A stretch of 64,000 nucleotides of DNA from Pseudomonas sp. StFLB209 (GCF_000829415.1 NZ_AP014637.1:186001-250000), one strand, 5' to 3'. Shown: positions 50,313 through 60,166, numbered from the stretch's first letter. The notes: generated by a model from the sequence alone, not told the origin. Program-made: numbers and translations.

Positions 50313-51668
50313 ATGAGCAAGCAAGGTCATCTCAAGCAGCGTCATCTGAAACTGGGCGCCATGGTTCATGGTGTCGGTCACGGTTGGGGCGAGTGGCGCC
50401 ATCCGGACGCGCTGGCTGATGCCAGCGTCAACTTCGGTTTTTACAAGCAGCAGACCCGCCTGGCTGAAGCCGCCAAATTCGACTTCGTGTTCATTGCCGA
50501 CAGCCTGCACATTCACGAAAAGTCCAGCCCGCATTACCTCAACCGTTTCGAGCCGTTGACCGTCTTGTCGGCACTGGCGGCCACCACCGAACATATCGGT
50601 CTGGTGGCGACGGTGACAGTGAGCTACACCGAGCCCTTCCAGGTCGCCCGGCAATTTGCTTCTCTGGACCACATCAGCGGCGGTCGCGCCGGCTGGAACA
50701 TCGTGACCTCCTGGCTGAGCGGCACCGCCGATAACTTCGGCAAAAGCGAACACCCGCCGCATGCGGTGCGCTACCGCATCGCCAAGGAGCACGTTTCGGT
50801 GGTGCGTGGCCTGTGGGATTCCTGGGAAGACGACGCCTTTACCCGCAACAAACAGAGCGGCGAATTCTTTGCCCCCGACAAGCTGCATGCGCTCAATCAC
50901 CAGGGCGAGTTCTTCAAGGTCAAAGGTCCGCTGAACATTGCCCGTTCGCGTCAAGGCCAGCCGGTACTGTTCCAGGCCGGCACCAGCGAAGACGGGCGTA
51001 ACTTCGCCGCCGAATATTCCGACGCGATCTTCGTCCATGTCGAGTCGCTGCAGGACGGCATCGCCTATTCGGCAGACCTGAAAAAGCGCGCTTCCGGCTT
51101 TGGCCGTGACCCGCAGACACTGTCGATTTTGCCGGGCATCCGCCCGATTGTCGGCCGTGACCAGGCCGAAGTGGAGGCGCGTTTCCAGCAGGCCGTAGAA
51201 CTGGTCAGCATCGAGGATGCCATCGTGGCTTTGGGCCGCCCGTTTAACGACCACGACTTTACTCAGTACCCCCTCGACGAGCCGTTCCCGGAACTCGGCG
51301 ACCTGGGCGCCAACAGCCAGAAAGGCGGTTCCGACCGGATCAAGCGACTGGCCAGAGAACAGCAGTTGAGCCTGCGCGAAGTGGCGTTGTGGTTCTCCCG
51401 GCCGAACCGGGATTTCGTCGGCACCCCAGAGCAAGTCGCCGACGCCCTGCAGACTTGGTTTGAACAGGGCGCGGCCGACGGTTTCATCATCAATTCGCTG
51501 CTGCCCGATGGCCTGCAGTATTTCACTGAACTGGTGGTGCCGATCCTGCAACAGCGTGGCCTGTTGCGCACCGAGTACAGCGGCGCCACCCTGCGCGAGC
51601 ATTTCGGCCTGGCCAAACCGGCCAACCGTTACAGCGCAGCAACCCGCCCCGAGGACGCCGTCGCATGA
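50313..51668 (+). CDS. Flavin-dependent monooxygenase, NtaA/SnaA/DszA (bacterial luciferase-like) family
   Basis: 451 residues, TIM-barrel LLM enzyme using reduced FMN. Family blocks: LGAMVHGVGHGWGEWRHPDA, FDFVFIADSLHIHEKSSP, TVTVSYTEPFQVARQFASLDHISGGRAGWNIVTS, and QAGTSEDGRNFAAEYSDAIF. Relatives cleave C-S or C-N bonds (dibenzothiophene sulfone, NTA, dimethyl sulfone). ATG 50313 follows AGGAG; the stop overlaps the peroxiredoxin start. A flavin reductase partner is not in the window. Confidence 0.9.
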   Translation: MSKQGHLKQRHLKLGAMVHGVGHGWGEWRHPDALADASVNFGFYKQQTRLAEAAKFDFVFIADSLHIHEKSSPHYLNRFEPLTVLSALAATTEHIGLVATVTVSYTEPFQVARQFASLDHISGGRAGWNIVTSWLSGTADNFGKSEHPPHAVRYRIAKEHVSVVRGLWDSWEDDAFTRNKQSGEFFAPDKLHALNHQGEFFKVKGPLNIARSRQGQPVLFQAGTSEDGRNFAAEYSDAIFVHVESLQDGIAYSADLKKRASGFGRDPQTLSILPGIRPIVGRDQAEVEARFQQAVELVSIEDAIVALGRPFNDHDFTQYPLDEPFPELGDLGANSQKGGSDRIKRLAREQQLSLREVALWFSRPNRDFVGTPEQVADALQTWFEQGAADGFIINSLLPDGLQYFTELVVPILQQRGLLRTEYSGATLREHFGLAKPANRYSAATRPEDAVA

Positions 51669-52336
51669 GCCAGTCACTCAACCAACAACTGGCCGACCTG
51701 CACGCCGAGCGGGTCGCCAGCTGGGCGCCTGAAGCCCTGCAAATCAACATCAACCAGCGCCAGTTGCTGGTCGATACCGCCGACACCGAACGCTTCGTCA
51801 AAGCCGGTGATCACATCGGGCCGTTCGAACTGCTCAAGGTCGAAGGCGGTGTCCTGAGCCGCGACCAGTTGCTGGCCGAAGGCCCGGCGGTACTGGTGTT
51901 CTTCCGCTTTGCCGGCTGCCCGGCCTGCAATCTGGCCATCCCGCATTACGATCGCCAACTGGCGGCGGCGCTCAAGGCCAGGGGCGTACCGTTGGTGGCG
52001 GTCAGCCCACAGGTGCCGGAGCGCCTGATCGAGATCAAGCACCGACATAACCTGACCCTGCAAGTCGCCAGCGACAAGGACAACGTTCTGGCCCGGCGGC
52101 TGGGGATTCTCTACAGCTTCGACGAAGCTTCGCGGCAGGCGGCATTAAGCAAGGGCTCCTCGATTGGCGAAGTCACCGGCACCGGTACCTGGGAGCTGCC
52201 ACAGCCCACCGTGGTGGTGCTCGACCGCGAAGCGCGGGTGGTGTTTGCCCAGGTCAGCCCCGACTGGCTGGTGCGTGCCGAAGCCGAACCCATCCTGCAA
52301 GCCGTCGAGCTGGCCCTGACCGCAGCGACGGTCTGA
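51665..52336 (+). CDS. Peroxiredoxin-like (AhpC/TSA) thioredoxin-fold protein
   Basis: 223 residues. After about 70 N-terminal residues comes VLVFFRFAGCPACNLAIP with Cys85-Pro-Ala-Cys88, a vicinal CxxC unusual for typical peroxiredoxins and closer to thioredoxin-like oxidoreductases. ATGA overlap with the monooxygenase shows it belongs to this operon; perhaps it detoxifies peroxide from flavin uncoupling or acts on a persulfide. Confidence 0.85.
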   Translation: MSQSLNQQLADLHAERVASWAPEALQININQRQLLVDTADTERFVKAGDHIGPFELLKVEGGVLSRDQLLAEGPAVLVFFRFAGCPACNLAIPHYDRQLAAALKARGVPLVAVSPQVPERLIEIKHRHNLTLQVASDKDNVLARRLGILYSFDEASRQAALSKGSSIGEVTGTGTWELPQPTVVVLDREARVVFAQVSPDWLVRAEAEPILQAVELALTAATV

Positions 52337-52378
52337 GCGGCCTGATAGACGGCGGCCGCCACTGAAAAGGAATCACAC

Positions 52379-53557
52379 ATGAGCCTCACAAGTCTTCGTC
52401 AGCCTGTTGACGAACCAGAGTCGGCGGCAGCGTTCAGCGCCAGGCTGGCCGATATCAGCGCCCTGCTGGCCAGCACCGCCGAGCACTATGACCAAAGCGG
52501 CGAGTTTCCGCACGAGAACTTCCGCGTGCTGCACGAGCACGACCTGCTGGGTCTGACCGTGCCTGTTGAATTGGGCGGCGGCGGTGCCGACCTGCCCAAG
52601 GCGCTGGAGGTGATCAAGGCGGTGGCCAAAGGCGAGCCGTCCACGGCGCTGATTCTGGTCATGCAGTACATCCAGCACGCTCGCCTGCAAGACAGCCTGC
52701 AGTGGCCGGAACACCTGCGCAAAAAAGTCGCCCTGGACGCCGTGCACAACGGTGCGTTGATCAACGCCCTGCGCGTCGAGCCCGACCTTGGCACGCCGGC
52801 GCGTGGCGGCCTGCCGGCAACCATCGCCCGGCGTACGGCGCAAGGCTGGCGCATCAGCGGGCGCAAGATCTATTCCACCGGCAGCCACGGCCTGACCTGG
52901 TTCGGCGTCTGGGGCCGCAGTGACGATCAAGACCCGCTGGTCGGTACTTATCTGGTGCACAAGGACACCCCGGGCATTCGCATCGTCGAAGACTGGGACC
53001 ACTTGGGCATGCGCGCCACCAGCAGCCATGAGGTGATCTTTGAAGATGTGCTGATTCCGCTGGAACAAGCGGTCAGCGTCAGCCCCTGGAGCAACATCCG
53101 CGCCGAACTGGACCCGGCCGGGATGCTGTGGATGTCGGTGCTGCTCTCGGCGGTCTACGACGGTGTCGCGCACGCTGCGCGTGACTGGCTGGTGGCGTGG
53201 CTGGAGCAGCGCAAGCCATCCAACCTCGGCGCCTCACTGGCCACCCTGCCGCGCTTTCAGGAGGCGATCGGGCACATCGATACGCTGCTGTTCGCCAACC
53301 ACAATCTGCTGCATTCGGCCGCCCACGGCCAGGTGCCCAGCCAGCATGCCGCACAGATCAAATACCTGGTCACCAACAATGCCCAGCGTGCCGTGGAAAT
53401 CGCCTTGGAGGCCAGCGGCAATCCTGGGCTGTCACGCAGTAACCCATTGCAACGCCACTACCGTAACGTGCTGTGCGCCAGGGTCCACACGCCGCAAAAC
53501 GACACCGTGCTGCAAGGCATCGGCAAGGCCGTGTTCAGTGCCCGCAGCGCCCCTTAA
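52379..53557 (+). CDS. Acyl-CoA dehydrogenase-fold flavoprotein, DszC/SfnC-like
   Basis: 392 residues. N-helical domain with LLGLTVPVELGGGGADLPKAL, beta domain GWRISGRKIYSTGSHGLTWFGVW, and C-terminal NPLQRHYRNVLCARVHTPQND as in the group D monooxygenases (DszC, SfnC) rather than true dehydrogenases. It lacks an evident catalytic Glu. Probably a sulfur-compound monooxygenase acting with the DszA-like enzyme; a desulfinase role on a sulfinopropionyl-CoA is an alternative. Terminator follows. Confidence 0.88.
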   Translation: MSLTSLRQPVDEPESAAAFSARLADISALLASTAEHYDQSGEFPHENFRVLHEHDLLGLTVPVELGGGGADLPKALEVIKAVAKGEPSTALILVMQYIQHARLQDSLQWPEHLRKKVALDAVHNGALINALRVEPDLGTPARGGLPATIARRTAQGWRISGRKIYSTGSHGLTWFGVWGRSDDQDPLVGTYLVHKDTPGIRIVEDWDHLGMRATSSHEVIFEDVLIPLEQAVSVSPWSNIRAELDPAGMLWMSVLLSAVYDGVAHAARDWLVAWLEQRKPSNLGASLATLPRFQEAIGHIDTLLFANHNLLHSAAHGQVPSQHAAQIKYLVTNNAQRAVEIALEASGNPGLSRSNPLQRHYRNVLCARVHTPQNDTVLQGIGKAVFSARSAP

Positions 53558-53603
53558 GGGCAGCTCTGAGCGCCTGCAAGCCCTTAATAGAACCTCTGAT
53601 AGC

Positions 53604-53639
53604 AACGGGGCATCTGCCATGAAGCAGGTGCTCCGTTTT
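53604..53639 (+). terminator. Terminator of the organosulfur operon
   Basis: AACGGGGCATCTGC (53604-53617) pairs with GCAGGTGCTCCGTT (53624-53637) including two G-U pairs, followed by TT. It lies 47 bases after the flavoprotein stop. Confidence 0.7.
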
Positions 53640-53978
53640 CGCATATGGCACCTTGAAATCATGCACCGAATCACCTGTCAACCGGGGCAGAAGTACTCCA
53701 ATGCAACACTTTCTTTCCAAATAGCGCCACCTGACCAGAGTCCCGGACCACGACCCTTAAGCCAATTTCCTAGACACAGCCACTGCAAATGACTAAACGC
53801 GGATTCGACCGTCCCTGCCAAGTCGTTGCGGCAGAAGGCATTAGGCTGACTGCTCAGTCAAGTCTTCCGGTGACCGAGGCTAATAAGTCCCCCCATGACC
53901 CGCTGGTCGGATTAGGGGTTGCCCCGATATTGACGTCAAATTGCCATCGCTATGATCCCCGGACTTTCAGGTAATCGA
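53640..53978. other. Intergenic region before the chemosensory operon
   Basis: 339 bases with no convincing gene; the open frame at 53789 has no ribosome site. TTGACG (53930-53935) and TATGAT (53951-53956) spaced 15 could be a weak promoter for the operon. Confidence 0.4.
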
Positions 53979-55073
53979 ATGGATGCGAGGATGTTGATTT
54001 ATCTTGCTTTCTGGGTAGGCCTCGCACTCGGTGCCACTGGACTCGCATTGAGCCAGAACCTGGTCATCATCGCCGGCCTGCTGATCATTGCCTGCGCCAC
54101 CGTGGTGGTGCAACTGCGCAAACCCGCCCCGGTTGCAGATCCGGTTGTCCCCACAGAACCCGGCACCCCCTCGCCAGCGCCTGACGTGCCGGCCCTGCTG
54201 CACACCGTGGTGCCCAGCTGGAGCGACAGCATCGCCCAGAGCCGCGACCTGCTGCAAAGCAACATCGGCGACCTGTTCGAGCGCTTCAGCAACATTGCCA
54301 GCCGCCTTGAAAGCAGCCTGGGTAATTCGGAAAACATCCTGGCCAACGGCGGCGTCGGCACCAGCCTGCGCGATGCCAACCAGCGCCTGATGGAAGTCAC
54401 CCACGCCTTCGAAGCCAGCAGCAAGCGTCAACAGGCGCTGATCGACACCATCAGCCAGCTCGACAGCTATGCCAGCCAGTTGCAGCAGATGGCCAAGCGG
54501 GTGCAGGAAATCGCCAGCCAGACCAACCTGCTGGCCCTCAATGCCGCCATTGAGGCTGCTCGTGCCGGTGAACATGGCCGGGGCTTTTCGGTGGTTGCCG
54601 ACGAAGTGCGCAAGCTTTCTTCACTGTCGGCCGAGACCGGCCAGGGCATGGACATCAAGGTCGAAGAGATCAACCACGCGATCCAGTCGACCATCAGCGC
54701 CGCCGCCGAGCTGGGTGAGAGCGAGCGCAGCAACCTGGCGTTCCTGGATGCGTCGGTCAAGACCGTGATGAGCCACCTTGAAGACAACCTCAATGAGCTG
54801 TCCGGCGCCTCTCACACCCTGCAGCGTGATGCCCGCGATACCCAGCAGGACATTCAGGCGATCATGATCAGCCTGCAATTCCAGGACCGCGCCGACCAGA
54901 TGCTCGACCACGTCCAGAGCGACCAGCAGCAGTTGCTCGACGCCTTGCAGCAACAGGACGCCAGCCTGCACGACCCACGTGCCTGGCTCGACCGCCTGCG
55001 CCAGCGCTTCACCACCGAAGAGGAACGCCACGGGCGAACCCAGACCACTGCCAGTGAAGTCACGTTCTTCTAG
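53979..55073 (+). CDS. Methyl-accepting chemotaxis-like protein without sensor domain (CttP/McpA-like)
   Basis: 364 residues. Two adjacent helices ([17 protein letters not shown] and [18 protein letters not shown]) with only about 5 residues between them, so there is no periplasmic ligand domain. Then a Pro-rich linker, coiled coil, and the receptor tip [21 protein letters not shown] followed by [19 protein letters not shown]. The signalling hairpin is short and no CheR-tether pentapeptide is seen at the end (SEVTFF). AGGTA 6 bases before ATG 53979 sets the start. First gene of the che operon, as cttP in the P. aeruginosa Che2 cluster. Confidence 0.88.
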   Translation: MDARMLIYLAFWVGLALGATGLALSQNLVIIAGLLIIACATVVVQLRKPAPVADPVVPTEPGTPSPAPDVPALLHTVVPSWSDSIAQSRDLLQSNIGDLFERFSNIASRLESSLGNSENILANGGVGTSLRDANQRLMEVTHAFEASSKRQQALIDTISQLDSYASQLQQMAKRVQEIASQTNLLALNAAIEAARAGEHGRGFSVVADEVRKLSSLSAETGQGMDIKVEEINHAIQSTISAAAELGESERSNLAFLDASVKTVMSHLEDNLNELSGASHTLQRDARDTQQDIQAIMISLQFQDRADQMLDHVQSDQQQLLDALQQQDASLHDPRAWLDRLRQRFTTEEERHGRTQTTASEVTFF

Positions 55074-55145
55074 AACCCTGGCGAGCGAATTCGTTGTAGC
55101 TGTTTTTCTGTGTTTATTGCCTTTTCCTTTGCGAGGAACTCCAAC

Positions 55146-55511
55146 ATGGCCAAGACCGTAATGATCGTCGATGACTCTTCTTCGATGCGCCAACTGGTGA
55201 AGATGAGCCTGACCAGCGCCGGCCATCAAGTGATCGAAGCCAGCGATGGCCGTGACGCCCTGAACAAACTGACCGGGCAGAAAATCAACCTGATCATCAG
55301 TGACGTGAACATGCCCAACCTCGACGGCATCGGCCTGGTCAAGGCGGTCAAGGCGCGCCCCGAGTACCGCTTCACACCGATCATGATGCTCACCACCGAA
55401 AGCGAACAGTCGAAGAAAGCCGAAGGCCAGGCCGCTGGCGCCAAAGCCTGGATCGTCAAGCCGTTCCAGCCCCAACAGTTGCTGGCGGCAGTCGAAAAGC
55501 TGATGGGCTGA
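55146..55511 (+). CDS. cheY: CheY-type response regulator
   Basis: 121 residues, single receiver. Acidic pocket Asp9-Asp10 (IVDDSS), phospho-Asp53 (IISDVNMP), Thr in MMLTTES and Lys in IVKPF. ATG 55146 follows GCGAGGAA; the open frame 12 codons upstream is not used. Output of the adjoining CheA. Confidence 0.94.
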   Translation: MAKTVMIVDDSSSMRQLVKMSLTSAGHQVIEASDGRDALNKLTGQKINLIISDVNMPNLDGIGLVKAVKARPEYRFTPIMMLTTESEQSKKAEGQAAGAKAWIVKPFQPQQLLAAVEKLMG

Positions 55512-55515
55512 GCCC

Positions 55516-55836
55516 ATGTTCACCCTCAGCCACCCGACCCCGGACGCACCGGCGCTGCTACACGCCGCCGGTGACCTGACGATCTACGAAGTCCAGCAGG
55601 CCCTTGAGCAACTCAAGGCGCTGCTGCCCGCCGCCAGTGATGCAGCCTGGCAACTGGACCTTTCCGGTATCGCTGAACTCGACAGTGCCGGTGCGCAATT
55701 GCTGCTGGCGCTGCACCAGAGCCTGGCGGCTTATGGGCAGCAGCCCGAAATCATTGCGGCCTCGCCCAGCGTGATCGAACTGGCCGGGTTGCTGGCCCTG
55801 GATGTACTTCACCCCACCGCCCCGGCCGAGGATTGA
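55516..55836 (+). CDS. STAS-domain protein
   Basis: 106 residues. DLTIYEVQQALEQLKALLP, WQLDLSGIAELDSAGAQLLLALHQS with Ser57 in the DSAG loop (the site phosphorylated in SpoIIAA-type anti-sigma antagonists) and EIIAASPSVIELAGLLAL. Lies between cheY and cheA, 4 bases from each, so it is part of the chemosensory machine. STAS proteins bind switch kinases or act as scaffolds; its partner here is not known. No equivalent gene lies in the P. aeruginosa Che2 cluster. Confidence 0.85.
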   Translation: MFTLSHPTPDAPALLHAAGDLTIYEVQQALEQLKALLPAASDAAWQLDLSGIAELDSAGAQLLLALHQSLAAYGQQPEIIAASPSVIELAGLLALDVLHPTAPAED

Positions 55837-55839
55837 CCC

Positions 55840-57957
55840 ATGTTCAGTGGCGATCAGTGGAACCAACTGCTGCAAGGCTTTCTGGATGAAGGCCGTGATC
55901 TGCTCAAGGACGCTGAAGACAGCCTGCTACGCCTGGAAATCAGTCCCGAGGATGACGAAGCAGTCAATCAACTGTTCCGCGCCGTGCACACCCTCAAAGG
56001 CTCGGCGGGTATTTTCTCGCTGACCGCGCTGGTCAACCTCACCCATCATCTGGAAAGCCTGTTGATGATGGTGCGTGACGGTCAGTTGACCCTGACCTCG
56101 CAAATGACCTCGCTGATGCTGACCTGCATGGACGAGCTGAGCACCCTGCTTGAAAGCGTCGACGACAACGGCCAGTTGAACGTCGATGAAAGCCGTCACG
56201 CGCCGCTGATTGCCGCGCTGTCGGCGGCCCAGGGACATGCCCCGCAAGCGCAGGACAGCCCGGCACAACCGGTGGCGGGCACCCCGGACGAGCTCGACGT
56301 ACATGACTGGCAGATCAATATCGGTTTCGCCCGCGAGCTGTTCGAAAATGGCTTCGACCCGGCCGCCTTTGTCCGTTACCTGAAAAAGCTCGGGGCCATC
56401 ACCGAGCTGCAGACCGACACTGCCGGCCTGCCGGCATTGCACGAGCTGGACCCGCATCAGTGCTACCTGAGCCTGGCAATCACCCTGCGCAGTGCTGCCG
56501 GACGGGAGCAGATCGTCGACGTGTTCAGCTTTATCGAAGACTTCTGCACGCTTGAAATCGAGCGGCTGGATGGCGGGTTTGCCGATTACCGGCACCCGGA
56601 CGATCAGGCGCCAGCCCAGGCCGACAACGCCGCGTTGCCGATGCAGGTTATTGGCGATTCGTCGCAAACGATTGCGCCAGCGGCCGCGCAACCGCCCGCC
56701 AGACACACCGCTCAAGCAGGCGCCGCAGCCGCCGAGCGCACCGCACCCCGAGAAAAGCGCAGCAGCGAAAACACCCTGGTCAAAGTTTCGGCCCATAAGC
56801 TCGATGAGTTGATCAATCTGGTCGGCGAACTGGTGATCAGTACCGCCGGCGCGCAGATGCAGGCCAAACTGTCTGGCGACACCCGCTGCATCGAAAGCAC
56901 CCAGGCGGTGTTCCAGCATGTCGAGCAGATCCGCGAGAGCGCCCTGAAGCTGCGCATGGTCGAGGTCGGCGAAACCTTCAACCGCTTCCACCGCGTGGTG
57001 CGCGACGTGAGCCAGGAGCTGGACAAGAAGATCCAGTTGACCATCCGTGGCGGCGAGACCGAACTGGACAAATCGGTGATCGACAAGATCGCCGACCCGC
57101 TCACCCATCTGGTGCGCAACGCCATCGACCACGGCATCGAACCGGGCGCCGAGCGGCTGGCCGCCGGCAAGCCCGAAGAAGGCAACCTGAGCCTTAACGC
57201 CTATCACGACTCTGGCATGATCGTGCTGGAAATCAGTGACGACGGCCGCGGCCTGAACACCGCACGGATTCTGCAAAAGGCCATCGACAAGGGCATGGTC
57301 GAAGCCGACGCGCAACTCAGCGACCGGGACATTCATGCACTGATCTTCGAACCCGGCTTTTCCACTGCCGAGCAGGTCTCCAACCTGTCTGGCCGTGGCG
57401 TGGGCATGGATGTGGTGCGCAGCGCCATCGACCAGTTACGCGGCCTGATCGAGATCGATTCGGTGGCCGGCTTTGGCTGCACCTTCCGTATCCGCCTGCC
57501 GCTGACCCTGGCGATCATCGACGGTTTTCTGGTCAGTGTCGGCAACGACAGCTTCGTCATCCCGCTGGACATGGTCACCGAATGCATGGAGGCCAGCGAA
57601 CCGACGCTGGACAAAGGCTACGGCTACCTCAACCTGCGCGGCAACCCGCTGCCGTGCATCACCCTGGACAGCCATTTCGGCCTCGACAGCGAGCCGGTGC
57701 GCCGGCGCAACATCGTGGTGGTCAGCCAGGGCCGCCAGCAGGCCGGGCTGATCGTCGATCAGTTACACGGCGAGCTGCAAACCGTGATCAAACCGCTGGG
57801 CAAGATGTTCCAGCACCTGCGCGGGATCAGTGGCTCGACCATTCTCGGTTCCGGGCAGGTCGCGCTGATTCTCGACATCCCCAGTCTGTTCCGTCATTTG
57901 CAGGCCCTGGTCGATACCCCCGCCCCGAGCCAGGCCAACGTCGCCAACGCCCACTAG
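55840..57957 (+). CDS. cheA: Chemotaxis histidine kinase CheA
   Basis: 705 residues. Hpt domain at the N-terminus with phospho-His50 (RAVHTLKGSAG); a second globular part at about 145-260 (DVHDWQINIGFARELFENGFDP) in the P2 position; Ala/Pro linker; dimerisation helices from VSAHKLDELINLVGELV; HATPase with HLVRNAIDHGIEPG, DDGRGLN and GRGVGMDVVRS; CheW-like domain at the C-terminus. Single Hpt, so ordinary CheA rather than ChpA. In operon with STAS and MCP. Confidence 0.94.
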   Translation: MFSGDQWNQLLQGFLDEGRDLLKDAEDSLLRLEISPEDDEAVNQLFRAVHTLKGSAGIFSLTALVNLTHHLESLLMMVRDGQLTLTSQMTSLMLTCMDELSTLLESVDDNGQLNVDESRHAPLIAALSAAQGHAPQAQDSPAQPVAGTPDELDVHDWQINIGFARELFENGFDPAAFVRYLKKLGAITELQTDTAGLPALHELDPHQCYLSLAITLRSAAGREQIVDVFSFIEDFCTLEIERLDGGFADYRHPDDQAPAQADNAALPMQVIGDSSQTIAPAAAQPPARHTAQAGAAAAERTAPREKRSSENTLVKVSAHKLDELINLVGELVISTAGAQMQAKLSGDTRCIESTQAVFQHVEQIRESALKLRMVEVGETFNRFHRVVRDVSQELDKKIQLTIRGGETELDKSVIDKIADPLTHLVRNAIDHGIEPGAERLAAGKPEEGNLSLNAYHDSGMIVLEISDDGRGLNTARILQKAIDKGMVEADAQLSDRDIHALIFEPGFSTAEQVSNLSGRGVGMDVVRSAIDQLRGLIEIDSVAGFGCTFRIRLPLTLAIIDGFLVSVGNDSFVIPLDMVTECMEASEPTLDKGYGYLNLRGNPLPCITLDSHFGLDSEPVRRRNIVVVSQGRQQAGLIVDQLHGELQTVIKPLGKMFQHLRGISGSTILGSGQVALILDIPSLFRHLQALVDTPAPSQANVANAH

Positions 57958-57984
57958 TTCATTGCCGCTTTCAGGAGATTCAGC

Positions 57985-59616
57985 ATGCAGTTCATTCGAA
58001 ACATGAAGATAGGCTTGAGGTTGACCCTGGGCTTTCTGGTGGTGGTGGCACTGACCATCGTCATCGGCCTGATCGGTATCCGCAATCTGGACCAGGTCAA
58101 CTCGCTGTCAGACCGTATGTATGAGGTCGATATCGAAGGCATGACCCAACTTCAGGAAGCCAACATTCAATTGGTTACCGTAGGCCGATCACTGCGTGGT
58201 GCCTTGTTGGCCACCAATCAGGCTGATCGCGAGAAAATGCTCAGCTCCACATTGACGGCGCTGGACCTGACCCGCCAGCAGATCGTCAAGGGTCGCGAGA
58301 ATTTCCTGACCAAAGAAAGCCTGGAACGCTACGACCAGATGAATGCGCCGTTCACCGAATATGAAACGCTCGTCAAACAACTGGTCAACATCAGCCGCAG
58401 CTCCAGCCAGTTCCAGGAAGCTAATGAAATCACTGAATTGTTGCCCAAAGCCGTGGCCAGCGGTGACGTGATTGATCGTATGCTGGGTGAAATGGTCGCG
58501 CATAAAAAGAATCGTGCAGGCGAAGCCAACACTGAAATCACCAACATCTATCTCGACTCGCGCGTGCAGATGATTGGCCTGCTGGTCGCCGCGACCCTGT
58601 TGGGCATGCTGATCGGCGTGCTGGTCACCCGCAGCATTACCAAACCGCTCAACGATGCCGTGGTCGCTGCCAACCGCATGGCCGCCGGTGATCTGAGCCA
58701 GGACGTGCAGGTCAACAGCAAGGACGAAACCGGCCAGCTGCTGGCCTCAATGCAGAACATGGCGGTGCGCCTGCGCAGCATTCTCGGCGACGTGCGCAGC
58801 GCTGCCGATGCGCTGTCTTCAGCCTCCGAGCAAGTCAGCTCTACCTCGCAGTCGCTGAGCCAGGCCGCCAACGAACAGGCCGCCAGTGTCGAGCAGACCA
58901 GCGCCTCGGTCGAGCAGATGTCAGCCTCCATCGCCCAGAACACCGAGAGCGCCAAGATCACTGACGGGATTGCCGGCAAAGCGGCCAACGATGCCGTACA
59001 GGGTGGCGGCGCCGTGGGCGACACGGTGCTGGCCATGAAGCAGATTGCCGACAAGATCAGCATCATCGACGACATCGCCTACCAGACCAACCTGCTGGCG
59101 CTTAACGCGGCCATCGAAGCGGCCCGTGCCGGCGACCACGGCAAAGGCTTTGCGGTCGTGGCTGCCGAAGTGCGCAAGCTGGCCGAACGCAGCCAGGTGG
59201 CCGCTCAGGAAATCGGTCAGGTCGCCTCCAGCAGCGTGCAACTGGCCGAACAGGCCGGCCGCCTGCTCAACGAAATCGTGCCCAATATCCAGAAAACCTC
59301 CGACCTGGTTCAGGAAATCACTGCAGCCTCGCAGGAACAGAGCGGCGCAGCCGGGCAGATCAATATCGCCATGGGCCAGATGAACCAGATCACCCAGCAG
59401 AACGCCTCGGCCTCGGAAGAGCTGGCCGCCACCGCCGAAGAGATGAACGCCCAGGCCGGCCAGTTGCAGGAGTTGATCGGCTTCTTCCGCTTCGACGAGA
59501 ACGCAGCCAACCGGCCACTGCCACGGGTTAACGACACCTTCAGCGGCGGCACCCCGCCGTCTTGGTCGCGTGGCAAGAGTCAGGTCGACGAAGGCCAGTT
59601 CGTCAGCTTCGGCTGA
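57985..59616 (+). CDS. Methyl-accepting chemotaxis protein with 4HB sensor
   Basis: 543 residues. TM1 at 11-32, periplasmic four-helix-bundle (4HB_MCP_1) domain to about 190, TM2 ([18 protein letters not shown]), HAMP ([20 protein letters not shown]), and a signalling hairpin with tip [25 protein letters not shown] core. Methylation helices carry Glu/Gln pairs. C-terminus ends QFVSFG without a tether pentapeptide. Ligand unknown. In P. aeruginosa Che2 this place is taken by the soluble haem receptor Aer2, so the input signal differs. Confidence 0.93.
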   Translation: MQFIRNMKIGLRLTLGFLVVVALTIVIGLIGIRNLDQVNSLSDRMYEVDIEGMTQLQEANIQLVTVGRSLRGALLATNQADREKMLSSTLTALDLTRQQIVKGRENFLTKESLERYDQMNAPFTEYETLVKQLVNISRSSSQFQEANEITELLPKAVASGDVIDRMLGEMVAHKKNRAGEANTEITNIYLDSRVQMIGLLVAATLLGMLIGVLVTRSITKPLNDAVVAANRMAAGDLSQDVQVNSKDETGQLLASMQNMAVRLRSILGDVRSAADALSSASEQVSSTSQSLSQAANEQAASVEQTSASVEQMSASIAQNTESAKITDGIAGKAANDAVQGGGAVGDTVLAMKQIADKISIIDDIAYQTNLLALNAAIEAARAGDHGKGFAVVAAEVRKLAERSQVAAQEIGQVASSSVQLAEQAGRLLNEIVPNIQKTSDLVQEITAASQEQSGAAGQINIAMGQMNQITQQNASASEELAATAEEMNAQAGQLQELIGFFRFDENAANRPLPRVNDTFSGGTPPSWSRGKSQVDEGQFVSFG

Positions 59617-59643
59617 CCGGACCTGTTCAGGAAGAGCACAGCC

Positions 59644-60165
59644 ATGAACCTTGCCCAGAGCTCCGATTCATCGTTCGACGCGGCTCACGCGCTGAGCGTG
59701 CAGCACCTGTCATTTCGGGTCCGTGACGCCGCCTACGCGCTGCCGATCGACCTGGTGCGGGAAATCATCGAGTACCACGACGTCACCTCGGTACCGATGA
59801 TGCCCGCCTTCATTCACGGGGTGATCAACCTGCGCGGCAACGTGGTGCCGGTGCTGGACCTGGCAGCGCGGTTCGGCTTCGAGCTGACCCGCCCTGACAA
59901 GCGCACCTGCATCGTGATCATTGACCTGGCGATGGAAGAGCATCATCAGCGCATCGGCCTGGTGGTCGACGCGGTGGATGCGGTGCTGGACATCGACCCG
60001 CAACTGGTGGTGCCGCCACCGCCATTCGGTGCCGGGATCCGTACCGACTTCATCGCCGGCATGGCCCGTAACGAGCAGAGCTTCACGATCATCCTCAATG
60101 TTGCGCAGGTGCTATCGCTCGACGATATCCGCCAGCTCAGTCTTGCCGTGAGCAAGGGCAGCTGA
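59644..60165 (+). CDS. cheW: Chemotaxis coupling protein CheW
   Basis: 173 residues, CheW fold: LSFRVRDAAYALPIDLVREII, HGVINLRGNVVPVLDLAARFG (receptor-contacting) and GLVVDAVDAVLDI. About 20 extra N-terminal residues. GGAAG upstream of ATG 59644. One base from cheR. Confidence 0.94.
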   Translation: MNLAQSSDSSFDAAHALSVQHLSFRVRDAAYALPIDLVREIIEYHDVTSVPMMPAFIHGVINLRGNVVPVLDLAARFGFELTRPDKRTCIVIIDLAMEEHHQRIGLVVDAVDAVLDIDPQLVVPPPPFGAGIRTDFIAGMARNEQSFTIILNVAQVLSLDDIRQLSLAVSKGS

Positions 60166-60166
60166 C

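Noticed and set aside
53858..53886. Possible FliA promoter before the che operon (TCAA ... GCTAATAA)
   Set aside because: Spacing is 17 rather than 15 bases and the -10 word has two mismatches.
53789..53974. 61-codon open frame before the sensorless MCP
   Set aside because: No ribosome site, odd composition, no family; likely chance.
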